DNA from: Apoda limacodes
Taxonomy: Eukaryota > Arthropoda > Insecta > Lepidoptera > Limacodidae
Direction of reading: 5' to 3'
DNA length: 64,000 nucleotides
Assembly (NCBI GenBank): GCA_946406115.1
Contig: OX291540.1
Location: 6,816,563 to 6,880,562, forward strand
The notes under the pieces are model-generated. The model worked only from the letters and a program-made list of their open reading frames with translations. It was not told where the DNA came from and did not search any database. Of this stretch, positions 37,391 to 48,696 are shown piece after piece. Position numbers and translations under genes: made by a program. Numbering within the stretch: position 1 is the first letter of the stretch; every line of letters begins with the position of its first letter.

Positions 37391-37565
37391 TATAAAAAGG
37401 ACATTCCCGATTCCTACTTGAAGGCTGCAAGCCATAAATCAACGTCCGGATTCGGGACGCGACGCGTGGTCACCTCGTATTAGAAGACGTAAACAGATCG
37501 CTGCGTTCGCATGCCAGGTGATCGATCCTGATGCCGTGACCTCGATCCGTCGACGCGTTGTGAGT
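37391..37565 (+). promoter_or_regulatory. Possible TATA box, untranslated first exon and splice donor
   Basis: TATAAAAAGG at 37391 is followed by about 160 bases of GC-richer DNA and then TT|GTGAGT at 37560. The two ATGs in the block run quickly into stops, so any exon would be non-coding. It could equally be part of a repeat, for example an LTR. No downstream acceptor or coding exon is seen. Confidence 0.15.
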
Positions 37566-38096
37566 ACGCCTTTATAACTAAACGTTTTTTTTCACACGCA
37601 CTTATAAGATTAATTTACACGTGACTGAAGGTGGATCTGAGTTATGGATGCGTAGATCCGCCATCTGGTTCAAGATATGGTCTAGCTTGAGAAATAATAA
37701 AAAAAAAACAAGACAGAAACGTTAGTTATTCGCTTTTTCATCGTATTCTTCATAATAAATGTTAATGATAGCACCTGAACAACATAATTTTCCACAAATT
37801 AAAAATTTTTAAACAGTTTTTATTGTTTATTCTGCACCAGTGGATTTAATTAGCTAAAATGTCATGAGATGAATGATTTGCAGCAGCTGTTGTAGAATCA
37901 AAATCTTTTATGAACCGAAAACTATAAACACCCAGCATTTATTTATATGTCAATATCTCATAAATTAAGAAATTTAATACTTTTTGAAAATAACGGTCCC
38001 GCGCCTGGTTTAAAACGGATCAACGGAAAATGCACCGAATTGCTACCAGTAATTTGTATGGCAAAAGTTTTTCCTATATTTTCTTGAATTTAACGA

Positions 38097-38110
38097 CAGT
38101 GACGTCACTG
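38097..38110. promoter_or_regulatory. CRE-like palindrome
   Basis: CAGTGACGTCACTG is a perfect 14-base palindrome around TGACGTCA. Nearby, TAGACTTTAA recurs twice about 42 bases apart (38111 and 38153). No gene is attached. Confidence 0.25.
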
Positions 38111-38478
38111 TAGACTTTAACCCACAGTGACATCCATTACTCTAGACTTTAATCTATAGTCACGACTCTGACTAACACAAAAAATTAGAACTCATACTTA
38201 GTGTTAACAATTATTGTATTATTAGAATCGTAAAATTCCAATGCACACCACGTTAAGGCTAAATCGTTTTCAGTTGCCGTAACCAGTTTCGTATTGGAAA
38301 TCAATTTGCCGCGGACACCCCGATCTATTTATTGCCCTTATTGTTTCTCTAGTCGTTAAGTGGCTAAGTAAAGATATTTTTTTATATTTCACAAGAATTA
38401 TAATTTTATGCCATATAATCAGCATAAAATATTCCACAGTATACAGATTGTATAGACCCAAAATGGCATCCTCTACTA

Positions 38479-38560
38479 GGCCCGCGTAGTGGACTACGGC
38501 CTAAGCTTCCTTCTCAGGCCTCTCATGCCTGTGCCCTTGCAGTGGCTCATATAACAGTCA
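38479..38560 (+). repeat. Lepidopteran repeat fragment (CCCGCGTGGTGGACTACGGCC type)
   Basis: GGCCCGCGTAGTGGACTACG, CTTCTCAGGCCTC and TGCCCTTGCAGTGGCTCATA are diverged forms of a block set that I know as common in moth genomes. A related scrap is at 20985-21065. Confidence 0.5.
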
Positions 38561-38760
38561 TGGCGCTGCGACAAGATGTATGACTGGCTAGACTGCACCC
38601 GACTAGTCATATATGTGACGACACAAGTAAGTCTGGTGCACTCGCCCCCCGTCTAGCCGCGCACCTTAACACACGACTGTGCTGTCTCGGCGACTTCGAT
38701 GGCCGATTGAATGAAATATTGTTTAGGCTGTGGTATTAGTCTAGATCCGGTGTGGCATAG

Positions 38761-39943
38761 TTTAGGCGGCGGGTTTTATGAACGAACGCAGCCGGCGACG
38801 GACGACCGACGGGTGCTTGCCGCTGGCGGCGGCCGAGTCATTAGTTCGGGATGGTTGGGGCGCGGGTTTTATAAACGCCGCCGGGCGCAACAGGCGGGCG
38901 CACGCTGTGGCGTCTCATACAAAGATGGGTTTATTTAATAAAGAAATTGATGAATTTTTAATAGAACTAGCTGACTCGGTCTCGTCGTTTCTTTTTTTAA
39001 AACAACTGCCGCACCACCCTATTGTACCTAAAAGGGTTTAACTAATTCAGAAAACTTCCCTGGCGTGTGCATAACAAATTACCAAAATTTCATTACAATC
39101 GGTTTACCCTTATTGCGCAAGTCTGACTCGCACTTGACCCTTTTTTTCTTTCTCAGAAACCTTCCCCGGCGTGTGTATAACAACTTATCAAAATTTCATT
39201 ACAATCGGTTTACCCTTATTGCGCGAGTCCGACTCGCACTTAACCCTTTTTTTTCTCAGAAACCTTCCCCGGCGTGTGCATAACAACTTACCAAAATTTC
39301 ATTACAATCGATTTACCCTTATTGCGCGAGTCCGACTCGCACTTAGCCCTTTCGGAAAATGATGAATACGTGTTGCGTATCCCATCAATTCAGTTAAAAT
39401 AGGTTTATGTAACATTTGAAGTTGATTGGACTAAGGAATCAAGTTGTCCCATAGAAACTTTGCCCCCTTTTTTCACTCCCTTAAGGGTAATATTTCGGAA
39501 AATCCTTTCTTATGCCTACTTCATACAAAGAACACACCCTCCAAGTTTCAGGTCTCTACGATCTGCGGTTAAGGCTGTGCGTTGATCCATCAGTCATTCA
39601 GGACAAAGCCTTTTATATGTATAGATAAGTTACATGTCATAGCATGACATGTAACTTACAAAAGCAGTGACAAACATTACAAAAATAATATTTTTGAGTT
39701 TTGATAACGTTTTTTTTCTACTAAGTGTAAATCATTCGTCATCCTACTATTTTTCTATGAGCAAGAAGTATAAACAGATGATAAAAGTCACCGCACATTG
39801 CTGACCTCGGCTTGCAGCGCGTCCGCCTTCAATGAGTTCTAGAGAACCTACTCTGCCGCAGCCGACAACGGGCGACGTCCACCGGCACGCGTCCGCGCAC
39901 GTCGCCGGTCACAGGCAGCGTTTTATAAAACCCGCCGCCTAAA
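38761..39943. mobile_element. 1.2-kb element with long GC-rich terminal inverted repeats
   Basis: The left end TTTAGGCGGCGGGTTTTAT (38761-38779) matches the reverse complement of the right end (39925-39943). Similarity continues inward for roughly 90 bp of GC-rich sequence with indels. A further GGGTTTTATAAACG copy sits at 38865. The interior holds a threefold tandem repeat of another family (39048-39351). Small frames over the left arm code for Arg/Ala-rich peptides because of base composition; MGLFNKEIDEFLIELADS at 38925 is open, but I cannot assign it. No transposase is recognisable, so the element is non-autonomous or gutted. Confidence 0.65.
39048..39351. repeat. Three tandem units of ~103-106 bp
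   Basis: Units start with CAGAAA(A/C)CTTCCC at about 39048, 39154 and 39257. Each carries CAAAATTTCATTACAATCG and a GCGAGTCCGACTCGCAC-type block. A single further unit lies at 45243-45342. The 72- and 63-codon frames across the array are the same repeat translated twice, not a protein family. Confidence 0.9.
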
Positions 39944-40653
39944 AACTTTTTAAAACATCTCGGTCCCTAAAAGAACTAATATTAAATGTAACTGTACCTT
40001 ATACGTTTTTATTTTAACATACATGTTATTTAACTAAGGAAAGATGCTTTAAGGAAAATTTATTATTTGATCCAAAATATTTTATATTGCAAAAGGTGTG
40101 ATATCGGCGATTAATATTCTGTTGTTGAGTTTATACACTGAACACATGCTACAAATGGAGTGTAGATGACTGAACTGATGAAGTTGGCCGAAATCTGAAC
40201 GTATAACAGCAGTGTTACAGGACTATCCTAGAACAGGCGGCCCACGGCCGCATTCCAAAGCGCACGAGCAGGTTACGCAGTGAAGCGTGAGCGGCGCTGC
40301 ACGAAGAACATGGGCACGAGTTTCGGACCGCTGGCTGGCATCCCGCCGCGCCAAGCTCAAGTCAGCGGGTACGAGATGGATTACTGAATACAAGATCTTT
40401 TCTTTTGTGGTGGGGTCACAGTTTTATGAGGATCGGCCGCTTAGACAAGCTTCGTTATTGTGTTCGTACGTTCATGGAATTTCATTTATGTATATTTCAA
40501 ATATAAGACGAAGAAAATCGTTTTTTTTTAATATTTCGTAGAAATTGAATAAATTCTACCAGTACTTCTATAATCACGTATAAAATGAAATTGTAAATGA
40601 GCAAGTAACTAAACACAAGAAACACAAATATCTCTTAACTAGGTAGATACACG
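39944..40653. other. Stretch with a GC-rich patch
   Basis: 40210-40400 is GC-rich and open for 84 codons from 40287 (MSGAARRTWARVSDRWLASR...). I cannot recognise it; a decayed transposon piece is the likeliest reading given its surroundings. No splice or promoter context. Confidence 0.3.
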
Positions 40654-40820
40654 GACGAGCAAAAATAACTAGTCACTTACATAGACGACAATATTTTCTA
40701 AAAACTTATGGCTCTATGAAGTCCAAGAAACCCTAAAACGCATTTGTTTTAATCACCTATTTAATTATTTATGAGTAAATATGTAAGTTGATGTATGTGA
40801 CTAGTTACTTTTTGCTCGTC
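40654..40820. mobile_element. MITE with GACGAGCAAAAA ends
   Basis: The left end GACGAGCAAAAATAACTAGT pairs with the right end ACTAGTTACTTTTTGCTCGT as reverse complements with one indel; arms about 27 bp, total 167 bp, interior AT-rich. Confidence 0.75.
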
Positions 40821-42002
40821 AGCGTAGGTTCATAAAAAAACTACACCATTATATGGGTCATTCAATAACGTGTGCAAATCTAAATAAATACTAAGGGATA
40901 ATTTTGCACAGAGGTTCATATTATAACGTAGGCGAGTATTAAGAAATAATTATGCAAAATTCATTACCAAAGAGGTTAAATAGGGGTTGGAAGTTACAAT
41001 TGGCAAATTATAAAAGTTTGAACACAACCTTGTTGAAAATAGTTGACTCGTGTTGGCGTACCTAGTAGTTAGTACATACCGACGCTATGTTCAAACCCAG
41101 AACGAGGAGAATGCGTTCAAACCCCGGCTTGGATGGACGTTTAGTGCCATCACTGTTTCTACAGTGCAGACAATAATATTACATATTGATTCCAGCAAAA
41201 ATTTAAGTTTCAAGTTCCTGTTATGTAATAATGTTTTTTCTTGTTATATTTTGTTATGTAATAATTTGTTAAAACACATAATACCTATCTCATAATCGTC
41301 CAAAGTATAGACGAAAATTAAGTACATAAAACGACTAGCATGAGAAAAATTTCCGACAACTGCCGTTAGAAATTAGAATAAAAAATGCGCTTCTTACATC
41401 AAACGCTCCTAGACAAATATATATCTTTAATTTGAATTTACTAGAATTTACTTTGATTGTAAAACGAAAACGCAACTATACACACGAGTACATCCCACAA
41501 AACGCAACTACAATAAACGAAAATGTCTCCTTCTTCCTTTAAACAACATCAATATAGTGACTCCAAGTCAACGAATATCTGGTATTATTACGTATATGAC
41601 TGACAAATGGCTTCAATATGTCGGAACTCGGAGTTACAAATTCATACCTCGTGCCGATACGTTGGAAATGTGAAATAAGTAAATCGCGAATACTATGTAT
41701 GTACATATATAGGAACGATTAATTTGTAGTCAATATACTTAAATAAAACACTGAGCATGATTAGTAGATCCCTCTAATAACGATGACACAGTTTCTTGAA
41801 CTTGTGTGTGCTTAATGCTGTTATATGACACCAGTGGTTAAACCAAGTCAGGCAGCTTTTAAAATCTGTCAGTCACGTGGCCACTCTAGATTGACAAGGT
41901 CCACCATTCCGCACTTAGTCATCACGGATATTTTTATTAACGGATTTAGTTTAAAATTGGTAAAATATACAAGCTTTAAAATTAAACAGATTATAGTGTA
42001 AG
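40821..42002. other. Stretch without recognised features
   Basis: AT-rich; nothing named. Confidence 0.5.
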
Positions 42003-42078
42003 CTTCTATACGCTTAGGTTGTGGAATGAGCTCCCTGCCAAGGTTTTCTCGAAGGAATACAGTATAGGGTTCTTTAAG
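42003..42078 (+). mobile_element. CR1-type LINE 3' end, left part of a split copy
   Basis: GGTTGTGGAATGAGCTCCCT through GTATAGGGTTCTTTAAG match the CR1 3' coding end, then similarity stops abruptly inside the GFFK codons. It resumes at 42518. Confidence 0.8.
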
Positions 42079-42517
42079 GCAGTAAACTCCACTAGAGGGT
42101 GACTTTGGTTGCGAATTACATAAAATCTATGCAGTATTTTTAAACGTTATGTGCATTTTTTTACACAGATATTGTCTTTAACAGATGTTCGTTAAAAAAA
42201 TTGCAAAAATATGTCATTTTTATGTCTAAATAAAGTAGCAAAATTCGCCTCTTTGGTTGGTTATAACAACAATAACACTGTATTATTTACATTAAATTTG
42301 ATTGAAATCATATAAACAATTAGCATCCTAATGATGTTCGTTAACTATTTTTCAATAAAGTGATCTAGATTTCTATAATAAATTATTTAAATCAGCGAAA
42401 TTTCGTCAGTTTTCCCATACAAATTAGTATGGCGGAACGTTAAAATCCGTAAACGGCTGGCAGAGGCTGAATTGAAAAACTAGAATATATACTTTATGTA
42501 TCATCGCACATAGAAGA

Positions 42518-42625
42518 TTGGCAACGCTCCAGGAATACCACTGGTGTTGCAAGCGTCCATAGGCTACAGTGACTGCTGACCATCAGGCGAACCGTAAGCT
42601 TGTTTGCCACCTTAGTGGCACCTAT
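42518..42625 (+). mobile_element. CR1-type LINE 3' end, right part of a split copy
   Basis: GGCAACGCTCC, CTGGTGTTGCAAGCGTCC and GCTTGTTTGCCACCTTAGTG continue the 3' end broken at 42078. About 30 bases of the expected sequence are missing and about 440 bases of unrelated AT-rich DNA intervene. Confidence 0.75.
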
Positions 42626-44496
42626 AAATAAAACACAAATAATAAAAACGACCAAGAGCGAGTGCATTATCAGGTGGTACGGAACACTCTGTGCTCGAGT
42701 CTGACTCTTACTTAGCCGGTTACGGGAATACAATCGTAACATCCCTGACCTAATGTATAAAATCAATTCTTGTAAAAATAAAAATCGATTTTCTATATTA
42801 CCGTAGGTTTATTTTCAACTGAACCACAGCAGTAGTCACTTCAATACGTTGATAATTAACATAGTTTAAGTTAAGTAAGTATGCTTTATAAACTTCCAGT
42901 TGAAATAAGCAGCACGACAATTCTCACCAAACTCCAAGCACCGCAAATATAAACACGCGATTTCTTCACTTACCTGAAAAAAAGGAAAAATAAAACGTTA
43001 GAGTACTCTACGAAAAAAGGGGCATCAAACATTTTATATATTACAAAATCAAAGTGTATTCCCACAGAAGAAACCGAAATTCGAGTTGAAATATAAAATC
43101 CAGGTCAAGTTCGAAGTGAGCGCCAGTTGGAGGGAACGCAAGTTTCGAGGGGGCGCAAGTTCAAGGGGCGGCGGGCGGCATGCGCAGTCCCACCAGCATG
43201 AACGCAAAACGGTAAAACTTGGAACTACGCAAGCCATCTTGAAAAAGTAACAGCTCATTACAATGCCATATGTTTGTATCATAGACAGTAACGCCACATC
43301 TCCATTCAAAGTTCATTTGGTGGGACTGTATACAAAATGTACTCGTTCGTATTTGCGTCTCCCGGGGCGGAAGATGAAATGTATTCTATGATGTAGTGTG
43401 CTGCTTTGTTTGGTTTTAAAATATTTACTAGCGATGCTTAGGCTGACTGTACACGATGTTTCTCAATGAAATTTAAAATGAGATGTGCAAGAAATTTTAA
43501 TGATTTAGTGCAAATATCAACTAGTCCGTGAGCTTATTTGCCACCTTAGTGCTATGTAAAAAAAATGTCGTTCCCACTTGAAGGCCTTGAAAACTTTATA
43601 ATGTGACAAATTTATTATTTAATGTATTAACACATTTATGACACAGTGTTATAATCAAGACACGAAAGTCGGGGATTAAAAATTTTTAATAGTTTGAAAA
43701 CACTGAGTACCTATTGTATAGCGCATAGTCGCGTTTGGCCTTTACAACCACACGCAGACTAAATATTGCGGCGGTCATACTTGCTTAGCAGTAGAGTTGC
43801 TAAGAAAAGTTGGCGGTTTGCACAATGGCGTCTTGGACACGAGCCTCGGCTTGGCAAATATACAGCTGTTTAGCAAAAGCAAAGGGGTTCTAAATAGAAG
43901 AAAGGGCAAGAAACTGTTCAGCCGTTGCCTTTTACAATTATTGAAATCCAACGTGTCAAGGCGCTCCGGTATATAAGTGTACCTATATACCTGGTAATTG
44001 CGCTTGAATGGTCTTTCTGAAGGTCCGTCGGGCAAAGTGTATTGCTGCACTTTTCTCGAGGTTTGACCTCGATTCTCCACTTCCAAAACCAATTCTTTAG
44101 ATGCGCATTAAAAAAGATACGTTTTCAAGCTAGGTTTACCAAATGACATTTTCAGAATTTTCCTGGATCTCCTCAATTTAGGAGGTAAATTTTTATAAAT
44201 TATTTAAACAACTTAAATAAACAAAACAAAAATTTAAACATTTATTGATTGTTTTGGTAGCATTACGAAAATCTATCCTATTCGGTATACATGTACAAAA
44301 ATTAATTGCAAAAAAAATACTCAAAACTCTTTTCTCTTTCCAGAAAATTTTATTATCTTAACCTAATCCTATAAAAAATGTGAAAAATAAAATTTACAAA
44401 GAAAAAGCCCGTGGGAATAATTAAGGTCTTAGAGCCCGCTTTGCTTGCACGTAATGACATTGTTTACGAGTAAGTGTGATAAAATAATTGGTAAAA
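42626..44496. other. Stretch with minor scraps
   Basis: 43525-43556 holds the last bases of another CR1 tail (GAGCTTATTTGCCACCTTAG). 43120-43200 is G-rich (several GGG-GGGGG runs, loops too long for a standard quadruplex). A 105-codon minus frame at 43775-44092 is GC-richer than its flanks, but I cannot recognise it. Confidence 0.4.
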
Positions 44497-44893
44497 CGTC
44501 AGTCCTCTGGCGCAGTTTAAGACAAAGGACTGACGCCAAAGTACTGATAAAAAGGACATAAATTTGAGTTTATATTTAAAACTAATGTTTGTTACAATTT
44601 TTTCGAATGCTAACAAACTGCGTTTAAACAATTCATTTCGAACTATGTATAAATCGAAATATAACACAGGTGTTCAAGCAAATAACGACTTACTACAGCA
44701 CTGAAATTTCGACTGGATCGGCATGTATACGCAGTAAACGCGTCTTTAGCACTGGCATCGTAATAGCAGCCGTCATATGGCGGGGTCTGTACCTTACTAC
44801 GATTATTCAAAATGTAACAAGAATTTGACCTGGAATCGGCGATAGTTGGCGCGGATTTAATGTTTTAACAACGCACAAAGGACTGACGAATGA
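44497..44893. mobile_element. Probable MITE with CGTCAGTCCT ends
   Basis: CGTCAGTCCT at 44497 is matched by AGGACTGACG at the far end (to 44892) and also at 44526-44535, so a short inverted pair sits at the left end and a second partner 390 bp away. The interior is non-coding. Confidence 0.5.
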
Positions 44894-45242
44894 AACTGAA
44901 CACAAAGATTCCTATCTTTTATTGAATGACTGTGTAAATATTTTTTCAATATAAAAGTTGTGACATAGATTACTAAGTGTATTACAAATTATAATAAAAT
45001 AATAATTTTTTTAAAATTTATGATCGTAGTGATTATACAGCCATTTTTAATTGCGCGTGTTTGGGATTGTGACATGCTTAAAGTATTGACGTTTTAAGGG
45101 TTTCATGTGTTATTTTACAAATTTATTTTTGAAATAAACAGCTGAAATTGGGTGACCAAATAAAGGACCGTTAATTTAAAAATAAAATAAAATGATAAAA
45201 AATTTAATAAAACTTCAATCTATGTATAGGTTGCACTAATTT

Positions 45243-45342
45243 AGAAACCTTCCCCGGTGTATGTACAACAATTTACCAAAATTTCATTACAATCGGTTTA
45301 CCCTTAGTGCACGAGTCCGACTCGCACTTTACCCTTTTTTTT
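45243..45342. repeat. Single copy of the 39-kb tandem unit
   Basis: AGAAACCTTCCCCGGTGTAT, CAAAATTTCATTACAATCGG and CACGAGTCCGACTCGCAC match the units at 39048-39351. Confidence 0.85.
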
Positions 45343-48300
45343 CATAAAAATTCAACAATAACGAACACAGCATAAATTATATAAATACAGGTGTATTAGA
45401 AAGACAGAATGCGCTCATCCAGCTATTTACGCATTTAGAAAGCTAATCTATTAAAAAAAGATTTTCTAATTTTAAAGATGATCGGATCACCTTAAATATT
45501 TGTTGACCTTTATCCAACCAACTGTGAAACTTTAAATAACATTCGAACCAACAAAAACTCATTTCACTGAAAGCATTCAAAACAAACTAAATTGAAACTG
45601 CGACTAATAGAGGAAGCGAATATGAATTCGTTGACCTGAAAAAGGGTTTATATATAGGGTTATCAAGGGTAGAGGTGGCTTTAAATGAAATCTATCCACA
45701 TATTTGTTATGAAAAGTTTATGAAGAAGCTATTCTGCCCTGAATGATCAAGGTGTGATTTTAAATATACATTTGCTTTAACAAAAAGTGTAGTTATAAAC
45801 TGGGTATGTTATTAAAACCACTTAATCTTAGATATTGTTTATGAAAATGTTGGGTATATTTTGGATATATGTTCTTTATATATATAAGGAACCATTATTT
45901 TTTGGCAGGTCGGAAGGGACAATGTGAATTTTCAATTTGATGCCTAGCTTAAATTAATTCGCCTGTCTGCTCCCTTTTCAACGTTGTTTCTACTTAGTGT
46001 AATTCTTGTAACTGTAATTGTCTTAACTAAGTTATAACTGTTTCGATTGTGACAATTTTAAGATTTAAGTTAAACTAATAAAAATTACTAAATACTTACC
46101 AGCAATGCATTTCATTAACTAAGGATTAATTATTCAAAATTGACACAAAAAAAACTGTCCCAGACACATGGTAAGACGTAGTAATAAAATGGTAACAAAT
46201 GGTAATGGGTTTGGATGACGAGACCTGTTTTAAAACCGCCCCCCACGGAGTTCGAAAGATTTGTAATATGAACCATTTTTTCATGCATTTTACAGCACGA
46301 TAGAGGTGTCATTAATTATTGTCATTTGTTTATAAAATGTTAGTTATATACATTATTAATATTTATTGTTAATGTTTGTATTCGGTCATCGGAGGCAGGC
46401 CTCCATAGAAAATAAGACGAAGCAAAATTTTGTGACTTTAAATTAACTTTTTAACAAATACATAAAGAATAAGATAGAAACGATAGACGCCACTCACTAT
46501 GTTCAATTAGAAAGCAAGCTAAAACCAATTTAAGCGTACTCACTTACGTATGGTTAAACTTAGCATATCACGTTTAATATTACTTACTCGCAGCGCGACA
46601 CGTTTCTGGCTGGTTTTTTTTCTTGTTTTTAATTTATTGCGAAAAGAATAGGGTTTAATACAGAAATTCTAACAATTTTTTTTATATTAAAAAAATATAC
46701 ATTATTAATGTATCAAAAAAATAGTTGGGTTCCCTGCGAAATATTGAGACCCACGACAAATAACTTATTTGTAAGTCTTTTTATTTGATTTTTAACATTA
46801 TTTTATTTTCTTAATTTCTGAACATTTTCAATAAAATTGTTCGATTTTTCTTTGATTATGTACTTTCTGTTTTTTTTTTTAGATTAGTAGTATGTGCCAC
46901 TTCTTTAATCTAGAACAAAAAAATACAGACCACTTTGGGATATTAGGGTATATTGCAATCTTAATAATTATATTGAGGTGTAAGTACTTATAACAACAGA
47001 CTGTCATACAAAACTTGTGGAAATGACTTGAACAACTTATTACAAAGAATCACAAAGCGAAGCACTTACTATTCAACTTCTTAGTCGGGATAAAGAAAAC
47101 TGTAGATTGTATAACAATGATACAGAATAAAACATGAAGTTATCATTAAAATTTATGAGTGAAATGAGCAAAGTTGCAACAAAAGGATTGCCAAACAAAT
47201 GTTTTTCCCGTGAAGAATGAATAAAGTTGGGCTCAGAAACGGGCGATTTTGTTGGATGGACGACGCTGTTGGTGAACGTCAATAAACATAGTTTTCTGAA
47301 GATCTTTTTATTAGATTCTTTTATGAACCTAACATGTAAGTGTAACCTAACACCTAACATAATAAATTGATAATTAGTAATCTCTTTAATAGAATATCAA
47401 CCTTTAAGGTGTTCCTATTTGTGAATCAAATTTTTATTATTGTACTCCAGGGACAACAAGTATTTAGCTTATTAATTTTTTTTTAGTTATATTTTATACC
47501 CATTAGTATGGTACTCGAACTGAGTTTATTTTACATTTAATTTTCAGTAGCAACATGAGTACATGTTTTTTACATTATCCAAATAGGCACAAATGTAAAT
47601 CTCATATTAAATGCCATGCAGTTAAAATAATTGTGACTATTATAGTCATAGTAACTATTAAAGTAACTTTCTAGTAAGTATTTGCAAACAACAAAGAAAT
47701 TACAATGTAATGTGCATAACTTTGTAATTACCCAAGTCCATTTTTATAGCAAAGAAAATTTCTTAATAGCACGAAACTGTGGGTGTGTCAGAAAGGAACG
47801 GACTAACGTAAAATACTAAAATACAATAATACTAACGTACGTATTTACCTAACAATTTCATAAAGTCCCTAATTACACGGTACACCTAGCGTGCACAAAG
47901 GGTGAGACTTTGTTTAATTCTTTACTATTAACAAAAGAAAAATTCCAATATAACTCTTAAAACAATCTCATAAAGTTCATAAAAGTACGTACAACCTGAA
48001 GATACGTCTATATTCTAATGGAACAGAAGGAGAATGAATGCGTTACTGAGGGATGCTCAGATGCACGTGTCGGTTTTAAAGAAATAATGGTTTAACGTGT
48101 TCATATTTTTACACTATTTAAAGCTTTAATAGCGACATCTCAAAGTTGTATTTTCAGTGGAAATTAAACTGGGTGTTTAACACATAAAGAGGACTATCGA
48201 ACATGCCTTTGGGACATGCATCTTTATTGAACCCTGTTTGGTATATCCGCCCTTTTTTCGAAGCACCAGATGTCAGAAAACTCTGCAACGAGCCTTTGTG

Positions 48301-48644
48301 AGCGAAACTCGACTGAGTGCCCAATTATATTATTAATTTTACAAATATAGCTTTGAAATACAACACGCTGGCTTGAATAATAAGCTATTATGTTTGCAGT
48401 TGAAAAGTTTTGTTACTGGCAGGATTTCGCACTCGGCAGTGTAGAGTTACGTGAATTGAGAGGTGAGAACATATGATCACAAAAGCTCTGCAAAATATTA
48501 GGTTTTTAGTTTTAGTAGGCAAAATGTGTGTATATTCTGAGCAAAATAACGTTTCAAACTGATTTTTTGGATTTCTTTATTCATTTATGAAGACCTAGCA
48601 ATATTTTTAAATAACTTGTTTATGGAAACTAATTTGAACATATG

Positions 48645-48696
48645 TATATATATATATATATATATTATTTATATATATATATATATATAAATAATA
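48645..48696. repeat. TA microsatellite with palindromic frame
   Basis: A (TA)n run is followed by TATTATTTA, another (TA)n, and TAAATAATA, forming a perfect 34-bp palindrome at 48663-48696. Confidence 0.9.

Larger units (their letters stand above)
36656..38478. other. Stretch with a possible promoter-like block
   Basis: At 36815-36880 there is a tail of the ACGGAACCC family (GGGGTCCTTTTTACC, GGAACCCTAAAAAC). At 37391 there is a TATAAAAAGG, followed by a GC-richer block ending at a good splice-donor consensus GTGAGT (37560-37565); see Findings. At 38097-38110 the palindrome CAGTGACGTCACTG contains a CRE-type TGACGTCA. Confidence 0.4.

Noticed and set aside
38711..39041. Arg/Ala/Gly-rich frames at the left of the 38.8-kb element
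   Set aside because: They lie on the GC-rich terminal arm, and the residue bias follows from its base composition; two frames are open over the same DNA.
39065..39362. Two similar frames (MCIT(N/T)YQNFITIGLPLL...) that look like a duplicated small protein
   Set aside because: They are the same ~105-bp tandem repeat translated from successive units; the similarity is from DNA duplication and there is no gene context.
42494..42766. 90-codon minus-strand frame
   Set aside because: It is antisense to the CR1 tail at 42518-42625.
43120..43200. Possible G-quadruplex
   Set aside because: The G-runs are separated by spacers of 11-14 bases, longer than stable quadruplex loops usually are.
43775..44092. 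105-codon minus-strand frame in GC-richer DNA
   Set aside because: No motif recognised; the composition alone can explain the lack of stops. It may be a repeat fragment, but I cannot show it.
47073..47360. 95-codon minus-strand frame
   Set aside because: AT-rich, no motif, no context.
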